A stretch of 5,018 nt of DNA from contig DATAHR010000182.1 of NCBI GenBank assembly GCA_036263035.1, forward strand, positions 1 through 5,018, in the 5' to 3' direction. The DNA is from JAICYJ01 sp036263035. GTDB taxonomy: Bacteria > Actinomycetota > Thermoleophilia > Gaiellales > JAICJC01. Numbering within the stretch: the first letter of the stretch is position 1; each line of letters begins with the position of its first letter. The notes beneath the pieces are model-generated. The model had not been told where the DNA came from and did no database searches. It saw only the letters and a list, made by a program, of their open reading frames with translations. The translations under genes were made by a program, and so were the position numbers. Positions 1 through 5,018 of the stretch are shown here, in pieces.

Positions 1-548
1 AGCGTGACGGTCGCGCCGAGCATCCGGCAGAGCTCGAACCCGTGGGGCGCCCGGTGCGGCGCATGGCACCGCTGAGCGAGGATCACGCACACGGTGGCGC
101 CGCGGCGGGCGATCAGCCGGATGCGTGCGCGCTCGGGCTCGGAGCTGACGAGCAGCTCGACGGCCGCCCACCAGGCCGCCGTCTCGGCGGCCACGCCGTC
201 CGGCCACGGCCCGGGCCTGGCGGCGTGCACGTCGAGCGGCAGACCGCACTCACGCGACCACGCGGCGGTCAGCCGCATGAAGTCGAAATCCTCGGCGGTG
301 CTGCGCAGCTCGAGCATCATGGCCAGCGCTGTCGACCGGATGCCGTCGAAAATGGAGCGCAACTCAGCGGCATGCGGAAGGTCCGCGACGCTAGCGGTCA
401 GCTGGTCGATGCGAAGGGCTCCGGCGACCGACGGCTGGACGATCTGCTCGTGCAGGCGTGCGCCGAAGTCTCGGCGCACGCGGGCCTGCAGCGCGACGAG
501 GCGCACGGCATCGGCGGGTGTGAAGGTGTCGGGGGCTGGGTTGGGCAT
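1..548 (-). CDS. Degenerate NarL-type histidine-kinase-like protein (C-terminal part outside window)
   Basis: Partial gene: it begins at the ATG at 548 and is open for 182 codons to the window edge. No family member is recognised by sequence identity; the call rests on pattern. Residues 13-50 form an amphipathic helix containing RLHEQIVQP, which resembles the LHDxxxQ phosphoacceptor motif of HisKA_3 kinases, with His33 as the candidate site. A second long helix (about 58-87) would complete a DHp hairpin. Residues 95-182 follow the order of a NarL-type ATPase domain (GLPLDV, then AVELLVSSEPERARIRL, then HGFELCRMLGA), but the N-box Asn and the DxGxG loop are absent, so ATP binding is doubtful. 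It could be a histidine phosphotransferase of the Spo0B/ChpT kind, a dead kinase or something unrelated. No transmembrane segment or signal peptide is seen. In-frame ATGs at 632 and 662 would extend it, but the added residues are low-complexity and Cys-rich, and none of the starts has a good ribosome site. Confidence 0.6.
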   Translation of the reverse strand, partial: MPNPAPDTFTPADAVRLVALQARVRRDFGARLHEQIVQPSVAGALRIDQLTASVADLPHAAELRSIFDGIRSTALAMMLELRSTAEDFDFMRLTAAWSRECGLPLDVHAARPGPWPDGVAAETAAWWAAVELLVSSEPERARIRLIARRGATVCVILAQRCHAPHRAPHGFELCRMLGATVT

Positions 549-662
549 CTGACGGAGCGTCTGCGGGCAGCCGCAGGTGCCCAGGGGCCGCCTCCCGGAC
601 GAAGTGTCCGCCTCCGAGCATCCGCGTGCCATCCCCGTTTTGGAGGAGGCGACGCACAACAT

Positions 663-680
663 CGTCACGATTCGGTGACG
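663..680. repeat. 6-bp inverted repeat, possible operator
   Basis: CGTCAC (663-668) and GTGACG (675-680) are perfect inverted arms around a 6-bp spacer. The right arm overlaps the palindrome TGACGTCA at 676-683. The site lies about 115-135 bp upstream of the ATG at 548, where a regulator of the minus-strand kinase-like gene could bind. Short GC-rich palindromes occur by chance in this base composition, so the regulatory reading is only an inference. Confidence 0.3.
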
Positions 681-730
681 TCACGCCCACGCGACGAGCC
701 GAAGCGATCCGATAACGAACGCGTGGAGTC

Positions 731-780
731 GGCCGGAACCGCCTCAGAGGCTGCCTCAGAGGCTGCTTCGGGCCGAAACC
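731..780. repeat. Tandem 12-bp repeat flanked by decamer direct repeats
   Basis: GCCTCAGAGGCT occurs twice without a gap (741-752 and 753-764). Each unit contains the interrupted palindrome CCTCAGAGG. The block is bracketed by GGCCGGAACC (731-740) and GGCCGAAACC (771-780), direct repeats differing at one base and set 40 bp apart. It lies outside any gene I accept, upstream of the kinase-like gene. It may be a pair of operator half-sites roughly one helical turn apart, or a simple slippage duplication. No known regulator motif is recognised. Confidence 0.5.
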
Positions 781-822
781 GGACGCTGAGCGTGCTCGGG
801 ACGTTACGGAATGCGTCCGACT

Positions 823-838
823 GCGACGGAGTCGTCGC
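823..838 (-). terminator. GC-rich hairpin after the amine dehydrogenase stop, weak terminator candidate
   Basis: GCGACG (823-828) and CGTCGC (833-838) form a perfect 6-bp stem with a 4-base loop. The hairpin begins 36 bases beyond the stop codon of the minus-strand gene ending at 875. No run of T follows it in the direction of transcription, so it is not a classical intrinsic terminator. Terminators without a U tract have been proposed in high-GC bacteria, which is why it is kept at low confidence. Confidence 0.25.
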
Positions 839-874
839 GCCCGTTGCACGCTGTCACGGCGGGTTCCGGGCTGG

Positions 875-2938
875 TCAGACGGCTCTCGCGCCGCCCGGCG
901 CAAGCTCGACCGTCTCGCGCAGGAACGGCATCGCGTCGGGGTCCGGCTCCGGGGCGTCGAGCTCCTCCGCATACCGGCGCCCGTCCCAGACCGCGTGCGC
1001 GATGGTGCCCGGCGCCAGTGCGTCGCCGACCGCGCGTGCAGACGTGACGCCGAGCTGCTCCAGGTCGCTGACGAGACCGTCCTGCGGCAGCCGGGCGGTG
1101 ACCGTCACCAGCGCGTCGCACTCCAGCTCGCTCGCCCGGCCGGTATAGGCACAGACGAGGTCGAGGGCCCCGGCGGTCGCCCCGACCAGCGCCGTCGCCA
1201 GCCGCAGCTCGACTCCGAGCTCCATCAGCCGCGCCTGGATGCGTCCCTGCTCCATGGTGTGATCCGCCCACTCCGAGACCCGCGGCGCCGGCGTCACGAG
1301 CGTGACGCGCCGGCCCTCCCCCACCAGCAACTCGGCGAGGACGCCGCCCATGTAGTAGTGGTCGTCGTCGAAGATGGCAACGTGCTCGCCGCCGGGTCGG
1401 CGCCCATCCATCACCTCATCCGGGGTGAGCGTCTCCGGCCCTCCGTCGAGCGGCACGGGGCGCGTGTGCCAGCGGCCGACGCCGTCGGCGCGCCAACGCG
1501 ATCCCGTCGCAACGGCGACATGGTCGAACTCGTAGGAGGCGATCTCCGCAGCCTCCAGCCGGCTTTCGAACGCCAGTTCCACGGTGCCCAGCCGCTCGAG
1601 CTGTGCCTTGCGGTAGTCCAGCACCCTGATCCACGCCGCCAGCCCCGGCAGGCGCGCCTCGCGCGCGACGCGGCCGCCCAGCGCGCTGCCCGCCTCCGCC
1701 AGGACGACCTCGTACCCGCGGCGCCCGAGCATCATCGCCGCCTCCATGCCGGCCGGCCCGGCACCGACGACCAGCACCCGCGCATCGCTCTCCTTCGACC
1801 TGATCCGCTCCGGGTGCCACCCGCGCCGCCACTCCTCCCCCATGCTCGGGTTCTGCGTGCAGCGGATGGGCGCAATGGTGAAGTCGCCCGACACGCAGAT
1901 GTTGCAGCCGATGCACTCGCGGATGTCCTCGTAGCGGCCCTGCTCGAGCTTGACCGGGAGGAACGGATCCGCGATCGACGGCCGGGCCGCGCCGATCATG
2001 TCCATCACGCCGTCGCGGATCATCCGCACCATCGTGTCTGGCGAGGTGAACCTGCCGACGCCGACCACCGGCTTGGTCGTCAGCTGCTTGAGCCCGCGGA
2101 CGTACGGCTCCTGTCCGCCCTCCTCCTGGAACCGGGACGTGACCGAGTCGTCAGGCCAGGAGCCGAGCATGAAGTCCCAGCAGTCGGGCAGCTCGCCCAC
2201 CAGGCCGAGCACCTCCTCGATCTCCGCCCGCTCGATACCGCGCTCGCCGATCAGCTCGTCCACCGCGATCCGGCAGACGACGCCCGCCCGGCCCTCGCAC
2301 ACCTCCAGCGTGTCCTCGAGCACCTCCCGCAGCAGCCGCGTGCGGTTCTCCACGCTGCCGCCGTACTCATCGGTGCGGTCGTTGTACCGGCGCGAAAGGA
2401 AATGCTGGAGGACGCTCAGGTTGTGCCCGGCATACACGTACACGATGTCGTAGCCGGCACGCAGCGACCGCTCGACGGCGCCACGGTGCCATCGCCGCAC
2501 GTCCGCGATGTCGGCCGCCGTCATCCGGCGCGCCTGCACGGGATCGCTCCACTTCACGGGCAGCGCCGACGGTGCCATGGGCACGATCCGCGAGTAGCGG
2601 TTCGACGCGGCGATGCTGTTGTAACAGAGCTCGATCCCCGCCAGCGAGCCGTGCTCGTGCACCTCGTCGCAGAGCCGGGCGTGCATGGGGATGTCGCGGT
2701 CGTCCCAGATCCGGCCCTCGATGTACGGGGTCACCTCCGAGGACGGGTGGATCTCGACCTCCTCCGTGCACACGACCGCCCAGCCGCCCTCTGCCTTGAC
2801 CCCGCGCATGCGCGCGTGCGCGCTCGGGTCGCGGTACCCCATGCCGTTGCAGTGAGGCACCTGGAAGAACCGGTTGCGGGCGGTGACCGGGCCGATCGGG
2901 ACCGGCTCGAACAGCACGTCGAAGCGAGGCTCGCGCAT
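875..2938 (-). CDS. Trimethylamine/histamine dehydrogenase-family amine dehydrogenase (FMN, [4Fe-4S], ADP-binding)
   Basis: Complete, 687 residues, against about 690-730 for the family. Residues 1-335 form the old-yellow-enzyme TIM barrel. Cys30 in QVPHCNG matches the residue that forms 6-S-cysteinyl-FMN in trimethylamine dehydrogenase, and Tyr169 and His172 in VYVYAGH match its catalytic pair. Cys342, 345, 348 and 360 (CIGCNIC, then RCTQNP) bind the [4Fe-4S] cluster. GAGPAG (392-397) begins the dinucleotide-fold part, which holds ADP in the known structure. Family enzymes oxidise amines in the cytoplasm and pass electrons to an electron-transfer flavoprotein. Of the aromatic bowl Tyr60/Trp264/Trp355, only the Trp264 equivalent (Trp261) seems kept; Glu60 and Asp352 replace the others. 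Trimethylamine is therefore an unlikely substrate, and a histamine-dehydrogenase-like primary amine oxidation or another N-demethylation is more plausible. The start has GGAGAG upstream and reproduces the family's N-terminus. The family is secure; the substrate is not. Confidence 0.93.
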   Translation of the reverse strand: MREPRFDVLFEPVPIGPVTARNRFFQVPHCNGMGYRDPSAHARMRGVKAEGGWAVVCTEEVEIHPSSEVTPYIEGRIWDDRDIPMHARLCDEVHEHGSLAGIELCYNSIAASNRYSRIVPMAPSALPVKWSDPVQARRMTAADIADVRRWHRGAVERSLRAGYDIVYVYAGHNLSVLQHFLSRRYNDRTDEYGGSVENRTRLLREVLEDTLEVCEGRAGVVCRIAVDELIGERGIERAEIEEVLGLVGELPDCWDFMLGSWPDDSVTSRFQEEGGQEPYVRGLKQLTTKPVVGVGRFTSPDTMVRMIRDGVMDMIGAARPSIADPFLPVKLEQGRYEDIRECIGCNICVSGDFTIAPIRCTQNPSMGEEWRRGWHPERIRSKESDARVLVVGAGPAGMEAAMMLGRRGYEVVLAEAGSALGGRVAREARLPGLAAWIRVLDYRKAQLERLGTVELAFESRLEAAEIASYEFDHVAVATGSRWRADGVGRWHTRPVPLDGGPETLTPDEVMDGRRPGGEHVAIFDDDHYYMGGVLAELLVGEGRRVTLVTPAPRVSEWADHTMEQGRIQARLMELGVELRLATALVGATAGALDLVCAYTGRASELECDALVTVTARLPQDGLVSDLEQLGVTSARAVGDALAPGTIAHAVWDGRRYAEELDAPEPDPDAMPFLRETVELAPGGARAV

Positions 2939-2941
2939 GAA

Positions 2942-2947
2942 CTCTCC
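2942..2947 (-). promoter_or_regulatory. Ribosome binding site of the amine dehydrogenase gene
   Basis: The minus strand reads GGAGAG followed three bases later by the ATG at 2938, leaving five bases between GGAG and the start. This is a good Shine-Dalgarno match. Together with alignment of Cys30 to the family numbering, it fixes this start. Confidence 0.7.
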
Positions 2948-2971
2948 GTGGTCGTCGTCGAGGGCGCGCGA

Positions 2972-2977
2972 AGGCTA
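2972..2977 (-). promoter_or_regulatory. Possible -10 box for the amine dehydrogenase gene
   Basis: The minus strand reads TAGCCT, which fits the TANNNT pattern of a sigma-70-type -10 box. It would give a leader of roughly 25-30 bases containing the GGAGAG ribosome site. No recognisable -35 box lies at the usual distance. TANNNT is a loose pattern, so this is only a candidate. Confidence 0.25.
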
Positions 2978-2998
2978 CCAGGGCTGCCGCGGCGGGAC

Positions 2999-3004
2999 TA
3001 CGAT
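2999..3004 (+). promoter_or_regulatory. Possible -10 box for leaderless tdh transcription
   Basis: TACGAT fits TANNNT and ends 8 bases before the tdh ATG, so transcription would begin at or next to the start codon. The tdh start lacks a well-placed Shine-Dalgarno sequence; GGCGGGA at 2991-2997 is too far upstream. That is the arrangement expected of a leaderless transcript, which is common in actinobacteria. No convincing -35 box is seen, and start-site mapping would decide it. Confidence 0.4.
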
Positions 3005-3012
3005 GCCGTGCG

Positions 3013-4044
3013 ATGCGCGCACTGGTCAAGAGCCGAGCGGAGCCGGGTCTTTGGCTGGAGGACGTGCCGGAGCCGGAGTACGGCATCAACGACGTGCTCA
3101 TCCGTGTCCACCGCACCGGCATCTGCGGCACCGACGTGCACATCCACCGCTGGGACGAGTGGGCGCAGCGCACGATCCCCGTGCCGCTCGTGATCGGTCA
3201 CGAGTTCGTCGGCGAGATCGTAGCCGTGGGAGACAACGTCAGCGACTTCCACCCGGGCGACCTGGTGAGCGGCGAAGGACACGTTGTGTGCGGCCGCTGC
3301 CGGAACTGCATGGCGGGACGGCGGCACCTGTGCGCCCACACGCAGGGGATCGGCGTCAATCGCGCCGGCGCGTTCGCCGAGCTGCTCTCGCTGCCGATGA
3401 CGAACATCTGGCACCACTGGCCGGGTGTCGATCCCGAGATCGCCGCGATCTTCGACCCGTTCGGAAACGCCGTTCACACGGCCCTCGCCTTCCCGGTGCT
3501 GGGCGAGGACGTGCTGATCACCGGTGCCGGGCCAATCGGCTGCATGGCGGCCGCGGTCGTGCGCCACGCCGGCGCCCGTCACGTCGCCGTCAGCGACCCG
3601 AACGCCTACCGCCGTGCGCTGGCCGCCCGCATGGGCGCCACGGTCACGGTCGACCCGACGACGCAAGAGCTGGCCGACGTCGAGCGCGAGCTGGGCATGA
3701 CCGAGGGGTTCGACATCGGGCTCGAGATGTCGGGCAACGGCGACGCGCTGCACGCCATGCTGGCGTCGATGTCCCACGGCGGCCGCATCGCGATGCTCGG
3801 CATCCCGACCAGCGAGATCGCCATCGACTGGACCCAGGTGGTGTTCAACATGCTGACGCTGAAGGGCATCTACGGCCGCGAGATGTACGAGAGCTGGTAC
3901 CAGATGACGGTGATGCTGCAGTCGGGCCTGGACATCTCGCCCGTGATCACGCACCGGTTCCGCTACGACGAGTTCGAGGCCGGGTTCGAGGCGGCCGCCT
4001 CCGGCGACTCCGGCAAGGTGCTGCTCGACTGGAGGGAGATCTGA
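3013..4044 (+). CDS. tdh: L-threonine 3-dehydrogenase
   Basis: Zinc- and NAD+-dependent medium-chain dehydrogenase that oxidises L-threonine to 2-amino-3-ketobutyrate in the cytoplasm. It has 343 residues, against 341 in E. coli, and the N-terminal key residues share E. coli numbering. Catalytic zinc ligands are Cys38 (TGICGTDVH), His63 and Glu64 (GHEFVG); structural zinc ligands are Cys93, 96, 99 and 107. His90 in SGEGH is also kept, a position linked to threonine specificity. The Rossmann fold shows GAGPIG at 171-176 and Asp195 after the second strand, which favours NAD+ over NADP+. Further family blocks are AIFDPFGNAVHTAL, GGRIAMLGIP, KGIYGREM and SGLDISPVITHRF. The chosen ATG gives an N-terminus that aligns with the E. 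coli protein from residue 1. The stop codon overlaps the kbl start by one base, so the two are co-transcribed. The gene is divergent from the amine dehydrogenase across 74 bp. Confidence 0.97.
   Translation: MRALVKSRAEPGLWLEDVPEPEYGINDVLIRVHRTGICGTDVHIHRWDEWAQRTIPVPLVIGHEFVGEIVAVGDNVSDFHPGDLVSGEGHVVCGRCRNCMAGRRHLCAHTQGIGVNRAGAFAELLSLPMTNIWHHWPGVDPEIAAIFDPFGNAVHTALAFPVLGEDVLITGAGPIGCMAAAVVRHAGARHVAVSDPNAYRRALAARMGATVTVDPTTQELADVERELGMTEGFDIGLEMSGNGDALHAMLASMSHGGRIAMLGIPTSEIAIDWTQVVFNMLTLKGIYGREMYESWYQMTVMLQSGLDISPVITHRFRYDEFEAGFEAAASGDSGKVLLDWREI
4031..4038 (+). promoter_or_regulatory. Ribosome binding site of kbl inside the end of tdh
   Basis: GGAGGGAG lies within the last codons of tdh, with GGAGG ending 8 bases before the ATG at 4044. 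It is a strong Shine-Dalgarno match and supports that ATG as the kbl start. With the TGATG stop/start overlap, it points to translational coupling of the two genes. Confidence 0.8.
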
Positions 4045-5018
4045 TGGCGACGTCCACCTTGCAGACAGACCTGCAGAGCCGGATGCAGGAGCTGCGCGAC
4101 CAGGGCCTCTACAAGCACGAGCACGTCATCGACACGCCGCAGGCCGACATGGTCGAGGTCGAGAACGCCGGCCGGGTGCTCAACCTCTGCGCGAACAACT
4201 ACCTCGGGCTGGCGAGCCACCCCGACATCGTGGCCGCCGCGCACGCGGCGCTCGACCGGTGGGGGTTCGGCATGGCGTCGGTGCGGTTCATCTGCGGCAC
4301 GCAGCGCATCCACCGCGACCTGGAGCAGCGGCTCTCGGAGTTCCTGGGCACCGAGGACACGATCCTCTACAGCAGCTGCTTCGACGCCAACGGCGGCCTG
4401 TTCGAGACGCTGCTCGGGCCGGAGGATGCCGTCATCTCGGACGAGCTCAACCACGCGTCGATCATCGACGGGATCCGGCTCTGCAAGGCGCAGCGCCTGC
4501 GGTACCGAAACAGCGACATGGACGAGCTCGAGGCGCGGCTCCAGGAGGCATCGGGGGCGCGGTATCGGCTGATCGCGACCGACGGCGTCTTCTCGATGGA
4601 CGGCTATGTCGCCAGGCTGGGAGACATCTGCGACCTGGCCGACCGCTACGACGCGCTTGTCATGGTGGACGATTCCCACGCGGTCGGCTTCGTCGGCGAC
4701 GGCGGACGCGGCACGCACGAGCTGCACGGGGTGATGGACCGTGTTGACATCATCACGGGCACGCTGGGCAAGGCGATGGGCGGTGCCAGCGGCGGCTACA
4801 CCTCCGCGCGGCGTGAGATCGTCGAGCTGCTGCGCCAGCGATCGCGCCCCTACCTGTTCTCGAACAGCATCGCGCCGCCGGTGGCCGGCGCGACCATGAC
4901 GGCCCTCCACCTGATCGAGCGCTCCTCGCACTTGCGAGAAACCCTGCGCCGGAACACGGATCACTTCCGGTCGCGGATGACCGAGCTCGGGTTCAACATC
5001 CTGCCCGGTGACCATCCG
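4044..5018 (+). CDS. kbl: Glycine C-acetyltransferase (2-amino-3-ketobutyrate CoA ligase), 3' end outside window
   Basis: PLP enzyme of the alpha-oxoamine synthase family that cleaves 2-amino-3-ketobutyrate with CoA to glycine and acetyl-CoA, the step after Tdh. The window holds 325 codons; E. coli Kbl has 398 residues, so about 70 are missing. Visible family blocks are CANNYLGLA (49-57), GFGMASVRFICGT (74-86), SSCFDANGG (110-118) and NHASIIDG (136-143, with the PLP-stacking His137). VDDSHAVG (208-215) contains Asp209 and His212, and GTLGKAMGG contains Lys243, the Schiff-base lysine. RSRPYLFSNS follows. The match to the E. coli enzyme is close throughout, and the GFGMASVRFICGT block with the tdh partner distinguishes it from aminolevulinate or aminooxononanoate synthases. 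The frame is intact, with the start set by GGAGGGAG and the one-base overlap with tdh. Confidence 0.97.
   Translation, partial: MATSTLQTDLQSRMQELRDQGLYKHEHVIDTPQADMVEVENAGRVLNLCANNYLGLASHPDIVAAAHAALDRWGFGMASVRFICGTQRIHRDLEQRLSEFLGTEDTILYSSCFDANGGLFETLLGPEDAVISDELNHASIIDGIRLCKAQRLRYRNSDMDELEARLQEASGARYRLIATDGVFSMDGYVARLGDICDLADRYDALVMVDDSHAVGFVGDGGRGTHELHGVMDRVDIITGTLGKAMGGASGGYTSARREIVELLRQRSRPYLFSNSIAPPVAGATMTALHLIERSSHLRETLRRNTDHFRSRMTELGFNILPGDHP

Larger units (their letters stand above)
549..874. other. 326-bp intergenic region without a convincing gene
   Basis: This gap separates two minus-strand genes. Open frames cross it on both strands, but their translations are rich in Arg, Ser and Pro, as expected of non-coding frames in high-GC DNA, and none has a start with a ribosome site. 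It holds a hairpin just past the amine dehydrogenase stop, a tandem 12-bp repeat inside a pair of decamer repeats, and an inverted repeat. Each is listed separately. It probably contains the 3' end of the upstream transcript and the promoter of the kinase-like gene, although I cannot place that promoter with confidence. Confidence 0.6.

Noticed and set aside
548..662. Upstream in-frame ATGs at 632 and 662 for the kinase-like gene
   Set aside because: The extra 28 or 38 residues are Cys/Gly/Arg-rich without helix-forming pattern, and neither ATG has a ribosome site. The start at 548 leads directly into the DHp-like helix, although it too lacks a clear ribosome site.
818..834. Alternative hairpin CGACT-N7-AGTCG
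   Set aside because: It overlaps and competes with the stronger 6-bp stem at 823-838, and it has a longer loop and a shorter stem.
391..972. A 193-codon minus-strand frame spanning the 549-874 gap
   Set aside because: It overlaps both neighbouring genes in other frames, and about a third of its residues are Arg or Ser. No motif is seen, so it is not accepted as a gene filling the gap.
42..1148. A 368-codon open frame on the plus strand
   Set aside because: It runs antisense through two minus-strand genes and the gap, with Arg/Ser/Gly-rich composition and no recognisable domain.
995..3193. A 732-codon open frame on the plus strand
   Set aside because: It lies antisense to the amine dehydrogenase and overlaps the start of tdh. 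Its translation is dominated by Arg, His, Ala and Pro with no family motif, as expected opposite a high-GC gene.
2998..3954. A 318-codon minus-strand frame opposite tdh
   Set aside because: It is antisense to tdh, and its His/Arg/Val-rich translation is typical of the complement of high-GC coding sequence.
3963..5015. A 350-codon minus-strand frame opposite kbl
   Set aside because: It is fully antisense to a clearly recognised gene and has no motif; it is a shadow of codon bias in kbl.

Overview
The window is high-GC DNA (roughly two thirds G+C by eye) with strong G/C preference at third codon positions. It suggests an actinobacterium or a comparable high-GC lineage; the taxon cannot be fixed from the sequence alone. 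There is no sign of a mobile element, CRISPR array, tRNA or rRNA.

Layout. (1) Positions 1-548, minus strand: the first 182 codons of a gene that runs off the left edge. It looks like a degenerate relative of NarL-family sensor kinases: a DHp-like helix with a candidate phosphorylatable His33, followed by an ATPase-like region that lacks the expected N box and glycine-rich lid. (2) Positions 549-874: 326 bases without a convincing gene, holding a tandem 12-bp repeat, flanking decamer repeats, an inverted repeat and a hairpin. (3) Positions 875-2938, minus strand: a complete 687-residue flavoprotein of the trimethylamine dehydrogenase / histamine dehydrogenase family, with the FMN-linking Cys30, the Tyr169/His172 pair and the four cluster cysteines. 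Its substrate pocket differs from trimethylamine dehydrogenase. (4) Positions 2939-3012: a 74-bp divergent promoter region. (5) Positions 3013-4044 and 4044-5018+, plus strand: tdh and kbl, overlapping by one base (TGATG). The kbl gene runs off the right edge after 325 codons.

How the genes work together. Tdh and Kbl form the standard two-step route from L-threonine through 2-amino-3-ketobutyrate to glycine and acetyl-CoA. The divergent amine dehydrogenase would deaminate or demethylate an amine and pass electrons to an electron-transfer flavoprotein. A shared control region with tdh-kbl suggests co-regulated amine/amino-acid catabolism. One testable link is that the Tdh product decarboxylates spontaneously to the primary amine aminoacetone. 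The point most worth a second look is the unusual active site of the amine dehydrogenase (Glu60, Trp261, Asp352), followed by the degenerate kinase-like protein. I see no clear evidence of a wholly new multi-gene system here.
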